64,000 nt of DNA. Origin: JANOYJ01 sp963792485. GTDB lineage: Bacteria; Pseudomonadota; Alphaproteobacteria; Rhizobiales; Rhizobiaceae. Position numbers and translations under genes: made by a program. The notes beneath the pieces were generated by a model. It was not told where the DNA came from and made no database searches. It saw nothing but the letters and a program-made list of their open reading frames with translations. Positions 42,015-50,528 of this stretch are shown here, in pieces. The DNA lies in contig CAWBWL010000009.1 in the NCBI GenBank assembly GCA_963792485.1, positions 1 to 64,000 of the forward strand, read 5' to 3'. Positions within the stretch are counted from its first letter, which is position 1, and the number at the start of each line of letters is the position of its first letter.

Positions 42015-43181
42015 GAGGGCTCGACTCCGAGGCACGAACTGATTGGCCATTATGTTCATATTGATGACGGCGAGTTTGTCCGGAACGGCGCAATCCCCAG
42101 CACGCGGGCTTCAATCAGCGCCACATGCACGTTTGTCTCTGATCGCCTCAAGAACTTCAACACGGGCCACAAAGATGTTGATGAGCCATACAAAAAAGTC
42201 TTGTTGTGGATTCCGGGTGGATCAGAGGGCATCAAGGATATCCTTTCCCACATCGCCTCGACCAAGAAGCTTTGGAAGCTTCGACACATCTATCCGATCA
42301 CGGCCATTTGGTGTTCGGACCTGCTGGATCAAGCGTCGTCAATTCTTGCGAAATTCACCGAGAACGCTTTTGAGAATATCGGGCGCGCCGGGCCTGATCT
42401 GGATGCAAGGATTGAGCGCGATTCAAGGGCGATAGGCCGCGCTGTCTGGCGCGATGTGGCGCGCTCGGCGGAGTTGGCTGCCCGAAAGGACTTGGTGGGA
42501 GACAAACTTGGCGCTGGCGCAATGCTGGAAACATATCAAGAGATAGCAAGCCTGCCTCAAGAGATCGAGATTCATGTGGTGGCGGAAGGCACCGGCGCCA
42601 TATTGATGCACAGGCTTTTGCGCGATTTGGACCATGGCGCCGTCGCCCGTATAGCAAGCCTGTCCCTCGTGCTTCCCGGCTGCAGCGTGACGGAACTCAG
42701 GGAAATCCGCGAATGGCTTGGAAAGGAGACGAAAGTACATCTCCTGATGACGGACAAACCGACAAAGAGGCGGCTTCGGTACGGGCGCTATGGCGGGTCT
42801 CTTCTTGACCTTGTGCAGATGGCCTTTGTCGAAACGCCTCCGACCCGCATCCGCGGCGGCAAACCTGAAGCGCAGGAGGCGGAGATTGCGAAACTGGATG
42901 CGGATAACCGGGTCGTTGGCGTCATGGACACGGAGGCGATTCGCAGAGAGTTCGCCGGATTGAACGTGGTTGAACTCGCGGTTCCCGCTGCAAATGATTC
43001 CATACCGCATTTGCGCGATGTCACTGCCGGAAAGTATGCGATAAAGGCGATTCAAGACATTCTGCTCGGCAAGGACGTCGCTGTGGCGCCAAGCGAATTT
43101 GCGACCGTCCGAACACAGTCCGCCCATGCTCTGGCGCCCCTAAGCAAATTTCCAAACGACATCACCATGCCCGTGAAGTGA
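42015..43181 (+). CDS. In-frame continuation after the peptidase TAA; putative alpha/beta-hydrolase-like domain
   Basis: The frame of the peptidase runs on from 42015 with HELIGHYVHIDDGEFVRNG, then KKVLLWIPGGSEGIKD, IEIHVVAEGTGAILMHRLL (a GxG elbow-like segment) and a long C-terminal part. There is no ATG, GTG or TTG in frame until TTG 42198/42201; CTG 42039 with AGG upstream is another option. The conserved-looking block before 42198 argues that the natural protein begins earlier, most simply as part of one 712-residue fusion with the C1 peptidase, interrupted by a nonsense codon. The hydrolase assignment is weak: the motif is G-T-G rather than G-x-S-x-G. Confidence 0.65.
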   Translation, partial: EGSTPRHELIGHYVHIDDGEFVRNGAIPSTRASISATCTFVSDRLKNFNTGHKDVDEPYKKVLLWIPGGSEGIKDILSHIASTKKLWKLRHIYPITAIWCSDLLDQASSILAKFTENAFENIGRAGPDLDARIERDSRAIGRAVWRDVARSAELAARKDLVGDKLGAGAMLETYQEIASLPQEIEIHVVAEGTGAILMHRLLRDLDHGAVARIASLSLVLPGCSVTELREIREWLGKETKVHLLMTDKPTKRRLRYGRYGGSLLDLVQMAFVETPPTRIRGGKPEAQEAEIAKLDADNRVVGVMDTEAIRREFAGLNVVELAVPAANDSIPHLRDVTAGKYAIKAIQDILLGKDVAVAPSEFATVRTQSAHALAPLSKFPNDITMPVK

Positions 43182-43211
43182 CGGGTTCATCAGCCAAGAA
43201 GGAGAGGAATT

Positions 43212-44051
43212 GTGGCAAAAGGACTATCCCTTCATGTAGGTCTCAATGAGATCGATCCGGCCCATTATGGCAATAATGGCGAACTGAATGCCTGCATAAG
43301 TGACGCGGAAGCCATGCGTGATCTGGCGAAAGCGCAGGGGTTTGGTGTGATGAATGTGCTCACCAACAGCCAGGGCACGCGGGCTGCGGTCAAATCCGGA
43401 ATTCAAGAAGCTGCCAAGAAACTGAAATCTGGAGACATTTTTCTCTACACCTATTCCGGACATGGTTCGCAAACCCTTGATCTCAACAAGGATGAGGAGG
43501 AACAGGGCGACACATTGGACGAGACTTGGTGCCTCTTTGACGGCATGCTGGTTGATGACGAAGCCTATGAGCTTTGGAAAAACTTCGCGCCCGGCGTGCG
43601 TGTTCTAGTGCTGCTCGATTGCTGTCATTCAGGCAGCGCGATCAAGGCGGCTGCCGCTTTGTTCGCGCCGGCTGCGGTCGCGAACAAACCGAAGCCGCGT
43701 GTGTTGCCGCTGAGCCAGGCAATGAAGACCTTCAAGAACAACCAGACATTCTACAAGGACATACAGGCTGCCGCAGCAGATCTTGCAAGCGTCAATGCCA
43801 ACAAGAAAGTGGAATGCTCGGTCCGGCTCATTTCCGGGTGCCAGGATAATCAATTGTCCTTGGACGGCATGATGAACGGCGCATTTACCGGGCAGCTGCT
43901 CAATGTGTGGGGCGGCGGCGCGTTTGCCGGCACCTATGCGGATTTTCACCGCAAGATTACGCTTGGGTTGCCGCCGACACAATCGCCCAATCACTTCATG
44001 ACGGGCGTGCAAGACAGCGGTTACGATGCGCAGAAGCCGTTCATGATCTGA
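43212..44051 (+). CDS. Caspase-like peptidase C14 (metacaspase)
   Basis: 279 aa, GTG start at 43212 with GGAG upstream. Caspase fold with the catalytic pair H84 (TYSGHGSQ) and C138 (VLLDCCHSGS), plus acidic segments (LNKDEEEQGDTLDETW) where metacaspases bind calcium. There is no signal peptide and no accessory C-terminal domain. Metacaspases cut after Arg/Lys. It is 30 bp downstream of the papain-like/hydrolase frame and reads in the same direction, so all are probably one operon of intracellular proteases. Its stop is 22 bp from the convergent corrinoid protein gene. Confidence 0.92.
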   Translation: MAKGLSLHVGLNEIDPAHYGNNGELNACISDAEAMRDLAKAQGFGVMNVLTNSQGTRAAVKSGIQEAAKKLKSGDIFLYTYSGHGSQTLDLNKDEEEQGDTLDETWCLFDGMLVDDEAYELWKNFAPGVRVLVLLDCCHSGSAIKAAAALFAPAAVANKPKPRVLPLSQAMKTFKNNQTFYKDIQAAAADLASVNANKKVECSVRLISGCQDNQLSLDGMMNGAFTGQLLNVWGGGAFAGTYADFHRKITLGLPPTQSPNHFMTGVQDSGYDAQKPFMI

Positions 44052-44072
44052 GCTTGTGGGCTACGGACGAGC

Positions 44073-44768
44073 TCACCCCGCCATGCGGTTATGCTTGCGC
44101 TTCATATAGTCCTTGGCCGTCTCCACCGCGACCGCCGCGTCGCGGCAGTATGAATCCGCGCCGACCGCCTTGCCGAACTCCTCGTTGAGCGGCGCGCCGC
44201 CGACGAGGACGACGATGTCGTCGCGGATGCCTTTTTCCTTCAGCGTGTCGATGACGACTTTCATATAGGGCATGGTCGTGGTCAAAAGCGCCGACATGCC
44301 GAGAATGTCGGGCTGATGCTCTTCGATGGCGGCGAGATATTTTTCGACCGGGTTGTTGATGCCAAGGTCGATGACGTCAAAGCCCGCGCCTTCCATCATC
44401 ATGCCGACGAGATTTTTGCCAATGTCATGGATGTCGCCCTTGACCGTGCCGATGACCATCTTGCCCTGTTTCGGCGCGCCGGTGGCGATCAAAAGCGGGC
44501 GCAGGATGAACATGCCGGCCTTCATGGCGTTGGCGGACAGCAGCACTTCGGGCACAAACAGAATGCCGTCGCGGAAATCCTCGCCGACAATGCGCATGCC
44601 TTCGACGAGCGCGATGGTGAGCACCTTGTAAGGCTCCCAGCCGCGGCCAAGTAGAATGTTCGTGCCTTCCTCGATCTCCTCCTTCAGCCCGTCGTAAAGA
44701 TCATCGTGCATCTGCAGCACAAGCTCGTCGTCAGACAGTTCCGAAAGAATGATTTCGTCGTCAGCCAT
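44073..44768 (-). CDS. Corrinoid (B12-binding) protein, MtbC/MttC-like
   Basis: 231 aa. The N-terminal helical cap domain (LYDGLKEEIEEGTNILLGRGWEPYKVL...FVPEVLLSANAMKAGMFILRPLL) is followed by the cobalamin-binding Rossmann domain with GDIHDIGKN (the D-x-H-x-x-G lower-ligand motif), MSALLTTTMPYM and VLVGGAPLNEEF. It carries the methyl group between MttB-type methyltransferases and the methyl-THF methyltransferase. ATG 44768 (MADDEIIL) has an AGGG upstream; the longer frame is unlikely. Convergent with the metacaspase. Confidence 0.95.
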   Translation of the reverse strand: MADDEIILSELSDDELVLQMHDDLYDGLKEEIEEGTNILLGRGWEPYKVLTIALVEGMRIVGEDFRDGILFVPEVLLSANAMKAGMFILRPLLIATGAPKQGKMVIGTVKGDIHDIGKNLVGMMMEGAGFDVIDLGINNPVEKYLAAIEEHQPDILGMSALLTTTMPYMKVVIDTLKEKGIRDDIVVLVGGAPLNEEFGKAVGADSYCRDAAVAVETAKDYMKRKHNRMAG

Positions 44769-44944
44769 GATATTTCCCTGTGCGTGAGCCGAAGCAGTCC
44801 CGGCCTGTATAACTATCTGTGAATGCTTGTAAAAGCCTTGCCTTGAATGCGGCATGGGAAATTGCGGATGCGACGGGCTATTGCGAAGCGGATTGCAGCG
44901 ACCCCGGTCATCGCTAGGATGAGCCGCTCAAGGGAGTATGTGCC

Positions 44945-46040
44945 ATGGGTTTGACCGAACGTCTGGACGCTGCGATTGACGCGGCTCTTGTCACCCGCAT
45001 TGTCGGCTGCGTTGTACTGGTCCGCCAGAACGGCAGGGAAATCTACGCCCGCGCCGCAGGTCTGGCCGACCGGGAGGCAGGGAGGGCGATGAGGCGTGAC
45101 GCGATCTTCCGTCTCGCCTCGGTCACCAAGCCGATAGTCGCCACTGCTGTTTTGCGTATGGACGATCTGGGTCTCATCGGGCTTGACGACCCCGTGACCA
45201 AGACTTTGCCATGGTTCACGCCGTCTGCTCTGGACGGAAGCAGGCCGGAAATCCTCATCCGCCACCTCCTGACGCACACGTCCGGTATCACCTATGACGT
45301 GCCCGCCACTATTTCGACCGGCTTGTCGGGACCGGTGATAACCCTTGAAGAGAACCTGCGCCGCCTTGCCAAAGTTCCGCTCGCCTTCGCGCCGGGAACC
45401 GGCTGGGCCTACGGAATGGGCATAGACGTTCTCGGCGGCGTCATCGTGACAATCGACGGCTCAAGCCTTGAGGCGGCTGTGCAAAAATATGTCTGCTCCC
45501 CGCTCGGCATGAAAGACACGCATTTTTTCGTCACAGACCCGGTCCGGCTCGCAGTTCCCTATGCCGACGGACGCCCGCCGAAAAGGATGGGGGAGCCGGA
45601 GGGCGTGGCCGACGAAAGCGGCGGCGTCACGGTGTTTTCGCCGGAGCGCATATTCAACGCCGACGCGCCGCAGTCGGGCGGGGCGGGCATGGCGGGGACG
45701 GCGGACGATGTTATGAGAATGCTCGACAGCTACAACGGATCCAATCCAATACTCACACCGGCAACCCTTGCAGAGGCGCTGGCCAACCAAATCGGCGCAA
45801 TTCCGCGCGGGCCGGGTGACGCGGGCAAGCGGTTTGGCTTGATTGGCGCTGTGGTTGACGATCCGAAAGCTGCGCGGACATCCAGCCCGGCGAGGCGCGG
45901 TGGAGTGGGGTGGCGCATGGGGCCATAACTGGCTGATCGATCCCGTCAACCGGCTGACCATCGTCATCTGCACAAACACCGCTTTCGAGGGCTGCAACGG
46001 CCCGTTCACGGAGGAAATCCGCGACGCGGTCTATGTATAG
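44945..46040 (+). pseudogene. Class C beta-lactamase-like serine hydrolase, frameshift near the C-terminus
   Basis: Serine hydrolase with S-x-x-K in RLASVTKP, a Y-x-N-like position in GWAYGMG and helical segments typical of the family. The first frame stops at 45928 in an unnatural tail (SPARRGGVGWRMGP). The second frame supplies PARRGAVEWGGAWGHNWLID and continues to 46040 with the terminal beta strands of the fold (RLTIVICTNTAF). A single extra base near 45865-45915 explains this; the span is 1096 nt (3 x 365 + 1). The ATG at 44945 follows AAGGGAG. The substrate is unknown; no signal peptide. Confidence 0.82.
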
Positions 46041-46132
46041 GTGTCGTGGCTATGGCACGGCTTGGCGCGCATTGGATTGCCAGAATCCTGCCCATCGCTA
46101 GGATGGCGCTGAGAAAATTTGAGGAAAGTTTC

Positions 46133-47710
46133 ATGAGTGACGATGTGATGGAAGCATCCGCGAGCGCTGGCCGCCGCGCCTCTGCGCGCAATTCCGGCGG
46201 CGCCGCCGCGCGGAGAGCGACGCGCACGGCAGTCGGGCTCGGGCCGCAGCTGCCGTATATCACCCGAAAGATGGGCAATTACGAAGTGCTCGACGAGGAA
46301 GGCCTGTCGATCATCGAGGCCAACACCGACACTGTTCTCGAAGAGACCGGCATTATTTTCCGCGATGACGCGGAAGCCTTGACGATGTGGAAAGAGGCGG
46401 GGGCGGATGTCAAAGGCGAGACGGTGCATTTCCCGAAGGGGCTGTGCCGCGCGCTGTTGAAGACCGCGCCCTCCGTCTTCACCCAGCACGCCCGCAATCC
46501 GGAGCGCAATGTGCAGATCGGCGGCAACGCCACCGTGTTTGCGCCGGTCTACGGCCCGCCCTTCGTGCGCGATCTTGAGGGCGTGCGGCGCTATGCGACG
46601 ATTGAGGATTTCCGCAATTTCGTCAAGCTCGCCTATATGGCCCCGTCGATCCACCATTCGGGCGGCACGGTGTGTGAGCCGGTCGATGTGCCGGTCAACA
46701 AGCGCCATCTCGATATGATTTATTCGCATATCAAATATTCCGACAAGCCCTTCATGGGCTCCGTCACCGCGCCGGAACGGGCGCAGGACACTGTGGATAT
46801 GTGCAAAATCCTGTTCGGTCAGGATTATCTTGAAAACCACACAGTGCTGACCAGCCTCATCAACGCCAACTCGCCGATGGTGTTCGACGAGACCATGCTC
46901 GGCGCACTCGAAAGTTTACGCCCGGAACAATCAGGCCTGCATCGTCACGCCGTTCATTCTGGCCGGCGCCATGAGCCCGGTGACGGTGGCCGGGCACGCT
47001 GACGCAGGTTCTGGCGGAAGTGCTGGCGGGCGCGGCCTTCACCCAGCTTTGCCGCAAGGGCGCGCCGGTGCTGATGGGCACATTCGCCGCCTCGATTTCC
47101 ATGCAGTCCGGCGCGCCGACCTTTGGCACGCCGGAGCCGGCGCTGGTCTCCTATGGCGCGGCGCAGCTGGCGCGGCGGCTCGGCCTGCCGTTCCGCACCG
47201 GCGGCTCGCTCTGCGGCTCCAAGGTGCTGCGATGCGCAGGCGGCGTACGAAAGCGCCAACACGCTGAACTCGACCATTTTGGCCGGGACGAACTTTGTTC
47301 TCCATGCGGCGGGCTGGCTGGAGGGCGGGCTGGTCTCTTCTTATGAAAAGTTCATCATGGACGTGGACCAGCTCGGCATGACGCAGAAATTCGCCGGCGG
47401 CGTGGACCTCTCCGAAAACGGCCAGGCGATGGACGCGATCCGCCAGGTCGGCCCCGGCAGTCATTATCTCGGCTGTGAACACACGCTGGCGAATTTCCAG
47501 ACCGCCTTCTACGCCTCGCCGCTCACCGACAATAATTCCTATGAGCAATGGCTCGCCGAAGGCGAAAAGCGCATCGAACAGCGCGGCAATGAATTGGTGC
47601 GGCGGCTGCTGGATTCCTATGAGGCGCCGCATCTTGATCCGGCGATTGACGAGGCGCTGCTCGCCTTTGTGCGCACGAAAAAGGACTCAATGCCCGACGC
47701 CTTCACCTGA
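46133..47710 (+). pseudogene. Trimethylamine methyltransferase (MttB) family protein 1, three frameshifts
   Basis: Frame 1 from ATG 46133 (MSDDVMEAS) to about 46908 gives the N-terminal half (EGLSIIEANTDTVLEETGIIF..). Frame 2 (about 46911-46992) reads NNQACIVTPFILAGAMSPVT. Frame 3 (about 46995-47229) reads QVLAEVLAGAAFTQLCRKGA. The original frame returns from about 47233 (AAYESANTLNSTILAGTN) to 47710. Each junction looks like one extra base (CTCGAAAG, GGGCACGC, GTGCTGC), and 1578 minus 3 gives exactly 524 aa, the length of MttB family protein 2. No in-frame TAG (pyrrolysine) is seen. Likely substrate: a betaine-type quaternary amine. Confidence 0.85.
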
Positions 47711-47799
47711 AGGGAGCCCGATACAGGCCGGGCTAAAGTGGCCGACATTATTCACAAGGAAGTCTGGCGCAGCGCGTTTTCGGATACGCCAGATCGCAA

Positions 47800-48453
47800 A
47801 TGATCAAGCAGCTTTCAGCGCTTCTCGTCCCGCATGGTCTCTACCCGCGCGGCGCCTTGCGCCTTGATGCTCATGAAGCGCGGTCGCTGAACGCCAAATC
47901 GCTTATCCTTATTGGCCATGTAGGCTCCAGCATCTGGCAGCATTTTACCAAATGGCGCGGCGCCCAGCCGGAAGTGGTTCCCAATCCGCTCGACGCATGG
48001 TCCGAACAAGTCATTGGCGCAGCCGCTGACCAGTTGGGCGGCCGCGCGGTGTTTCCCTCGCAAAAACCGTTTTTGCCTTTCCAGCAATGGGCGATGCACG
48101 CCGAAGACTTGAAGCCTTCGCCGCTCGGCATTCTGATTCACCCTGTCTACGGGCTTTGGCACGCCTATCGCGGCGCGATTATTTTCGACGATGAGATTTT
48201 GATTCAGGAGGGTAATGAACAGAGTCATCCCTGCGATCTATGTATCGGAAAACCTTGCCTTTCGGCCTGTCCGGTTGGAGCGTTCTCAGGGCAGGGTTAT
48301 GATCTTGCCGCTTGCAAGACCCATCTTGGCGGCGTGGCAGGCGAGGCATGCATGAACGGCGGGTGTCTGGCGCGGCTGGCGTGTCCGGTCGGCGCTGAGT
48401 TCAGATATGGCGAGGCGCAGATGCGGTTTCACATGCGGGCGTTTGCGGGTTAA
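47800..48453 (+). CDS. 4Fe-4S ferredoxin-like protein (epoxyqueuosine reductase-like)
   Basis: 217 aa. The C-terminal region holds CDLCIGKPCLSACPVGAF and further cysteines in CKTHLGG..CMNGGCLARLACPVG, enough for two clusters. The N-terminal part (SLILIGHVGSSIWQHF..) resembles the QueG-like fold used by FeS reductases, without full-length homology. It lies between MttB protein 1 and bhmt and could be an electron donor for corrinoid reactivation (inference). It overlaps the convergent bhmt end by four bases. Confidence 0.78.
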   Translation: MIKQLSALLVPHGLYPRGALRLDAHEARSLNAKSLILIGHVGSSIWQHFTKWRGAQPEVVPNPLDAWSEQVIGAAADQLGGRAVFPSQKPFLPFQQWAMHAEDLKPSPLGILIHPVYGLWHAYRGAIIFDDEILIQEGNEQSHPCDLCIGKPCLSACPVGAFSGQGYDLAACKTHLGGVAGEACMNGGCLARLACPVGAEFRYGEAQMRFHMRAFAG

Positions 48454-49457
48454 CCGCGCCGCCCTTTCCGCTCCCGCCGCACTTCGCTGCCCTGTTCGGC
48501 CGCAGCCTTGTTGCGCATCGGCCCGATCTTCTCGACCACTTCGGCGACCGTCGGCCGCGCGCGCTTCTTGTGGCCGTCTATAGCAACGCGCATGGCGGCG
48601 AGGTGGTTGTAGGATGTGCCGCAGCAGCCGCCGATGATGCGCGCGCCGGAATCAATGGCGAGGCGGGCGTATTCGGACATGAGTTCGGGCGTGCCGGAAT
48701 AATAGATTTCCGCGCCGCGGAATTCCGGAATGCCGCAATTGCCTTTGACGATGACATTAGCCGCCGGATCGCTGTCGGTCATGTCGAGGAGGCTGGCGAG
48801 AATGTCCGACGCGCCGACGCCGCAGTTTGCGCCGATGGCGAAGGGCTTGACGGCAAGCGGTTCGGCGACTTTGTGGATGTCGCGCGGGTGCGTGCCCATC
48901 ATGGTCTTGCCCGCGGTGTCGAACGAGGCGGTGAAGACGAAAGGCATGTTTTCGCGGATCGCCGCTTCGGAGGCGGTCTGCATTTCCTCCGGCGCGGACA
49001 TGGTCTCGATCCAGACCACGTCGATGCCGCCGGCTTTCAATCCGCGTATCTGCTCGGCGAAACTGTCCACCGCCTCCTCATGCGTAAGCGCGCCGAGCGG
49101 TTCGAACAATTCGCCGGTCGGACCGACGGAGCCGGCGACGATCACCTTGCGGCCTGCCTTGTCGGCGACGGCGCGGGCGATCTCGGCGGCGCGCTTGTTG
49201 GTTTCAAACACGCGGTCCTGGTAATTATGCAGTTTCAGCCGCTGCTTGGTGCCGCCGAACGAGTTGGTCAGGATGATATCGGCGCCCGCCTCGACAAACC
49301 GCCGGTGGTGATTGGAAATCTTCTCCGGCTGCTCAAAGTTCCACACTTCCGGCGCCTCGCCCGCCTCGAGTCCTTCCGCAAACAGGTTCGTCCCCGTCGC
49401 GCCGTCGGCGAGGAGAATGCCCTTTTCATTGAGCAATTGTTCGAGCGGATGAGTCAT
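48450..49457 (-). CDS. bmt: Betaine-homocysteine S-methyltransferase
   Basis: 335 aa homocysteine S-methyltransferase barrel. N-terminal LLADGATGTNLF, Zn-ligand cysteines in VKGNCGIPEF and IIGGCCGTS, and VWIETMSAPEEMQTA. Such enzymes transfer a methyl from glycine betaine (or a related donor) to homocysteine, making methionine and dimethylglycine. Placed among MttB-type genes and preceded by the same dyad as the methyl-THF methyltransferase. ATG 49457 (MTHPLEQL) is chosen over the longer frame, which extends towards the operator. The C-terminal basic tail is unusual. Confidence 0.9.
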   Translation of the reverse strand: MTHPLEQLLNEKGILLADGATGTNLFAEGLEAGEAPEVWNFEQPEKISNHHRRFVEAGADIILTNSFGGTKQRLKLHNYQDRVFETNKRAAEIARAVADKAGRKVIVAGSVGPTGELFEPLGALTHEEAVDSFAEQIRGLKAGGIDVVWIETMSAPEEMQTASEAAIRENMPFVFTASFDTAGKTMMGTHPRDIHKVAEPLAVKPFAIGANCGVGASDILASLLDMTDSDPAANVIVKGNCGIPEFRGAEIYYSGTPELMSEYARLAIDSGARIIGGCCGTSYNHLAAMRVAIDGHKKRARPTVAEVVEKIGPMRNKAAAEQGSEVRRERKGRRG

Positions 49458-49486
49458 CAATGCACCTGTTGGAAAATGAGATAAAG

Positions 49487-49506
49487 ACATAAACAAATCT
49501 TTATAT
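49487..49506. promoter_or_regulatory. Dyad operator upstream of bmt
   Basis: ACATAAACAAATCTTTATAT, 17/20 identical to 37196-37215, with core ATAAACA-AA-TCTTTAT. It lies 30 bp upstream of the bmt start in the 147-bp divergent gap shared with the desaturase. Confidence 0.65.
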
Positions 49507-49604
49507 CACGTCAACTGACATCTCATGACGTTTTCCCGATAGAATCTGCTCATATACCGGCGTAACCTCCTAGAATCAAAGGGGTTTTGCGGCTGGGCTT
49601 TGTT

Positions 49605-50528
49605 ATGGGCGAAAATCGGGATCATGCGCGCGCGGTCGAATGGCCGACGCTGGCCTTGACTGGATTTTGCTACTTGGCTTGGTTCGGCCTCGGATATTAC
49701 CTCTATCCTTCCATGCCATCGCTCGCCCTTATCCTTATGCCCTTCGTGGTCGCCCTGCATTCCTCGCTGCAGCATGAAGTCCTGCACGGCCACCCGACTC
49801 GCCATGCGCTCATTAACGAGGCGCTGGTGTTTCTGCCGCTCGGCCTGTTCTACCCGTTCCGCCGCTTCAAGCTGCTGCACCTGACGCATCATAATGACGA
49901 GCGGCTGACCGACCCCTACGACGATCCGGAAAGCTATTACCGCGCGGCGATGGACTGGGAGAGGATACCGGGCTGGCTCAAGCGCGTGCTGGAGGTCAAC
50001 AACACGATGCTGGGCCGGTTTGTTCTGGGACCGGCGCTGATGTCGGGCGGGTTTGCATGGTCCGAGATTCAGCGTATGCGCAAAGGAGAACGGCGCGTTG
50101 TCGTCGCCTGGCTGCTGCATACTCTCGGCATGATCCCGGTCTATCTCATCGTCACCCGCGTGTTCCAAATGCCGTTCTGGCTTTATGTGCTGGTCCCGGC
50201 CTATTTCGGCCTGGCGCTCATCACCATCCGCACCTATGCCGAACACCGCTGGTCCGAGACGCCGGAAGGGCGCACGATTATCGTCGAACGCTCGCCGCTC
50301 GGCCTCCTGTTTCTCAACAACAATTTGCACCTTGTGCATCACAAACACCCGACAATGCCCTGGTACGACCTGCCGCGCCTGTTCGCCGAGCGGCGGGGTG
50401 AATGGATCGTGATGAACGAGGGCTATGTGTTCAAGGGCTATCTCGACCTGTTCCGCGCCTTTGCGCTGAAGCGCAAGGAGGCCAATGTGCATCCGGCGCT
50501 CAGGCGTGCCAGGCCGCCGGCCGAATGA
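49605..50528 (+). CDS. Membrane fatty acid desaturase family protein
   Basis: 307 aa integral membrane protein. The three His boxes of di-iron desaturases are present: HSSLQHEVLHGH, HLTHHNDE and HLVHHKHP, with about four helices between them. The substrate (fatty acyl, carotenoid or small alkyl amine) is not evident; in this neighbourhood a hydroxylase of a lipid or betaine-type molecule would also fit. ATG 49605 (MGENRDHA) is chosen over TTG 49587. Its stop overlaps the PhnD-like start (ATGA). Confidence 0.88.
   Translation: MGENRDHARAVEWPTLALTGFCYLAWFGLGYYLYPSMPSLALILMPFVVALHSSLQHEVLHGHPTRHALINEALVFLPLGLFYPFRRFKLLHLTHHNDERLTDPYDDPESYYRAAMDWERIPGWLKRVLEVNNTMLGRFVLGPALMSGGFAWSEIQRMRKGERRVVVAWLLHTLGMIPVYLIVTRVFQMPFWLYVLVPAYFGLALITIRTYAEHRWSETPEGRTIIVERSPLGLLFLNNNLHLVHHKHPTMPWYDLPRLFAERRGEWIVMNEGYVFKGYLDLFRAFALKRKEANVHPALRRARPPAE

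Noticed and set aside
42052..42435. Separate gene starting MFILMTASLSG
   Set aside because: It is out of frame with the conserved-looking continuation of the peptidase and has an S/R-rich shadow composition.
47039..47632. 197-codon minus-strand gene
   Set aside because: Antisense shadow of MttB protein 1.
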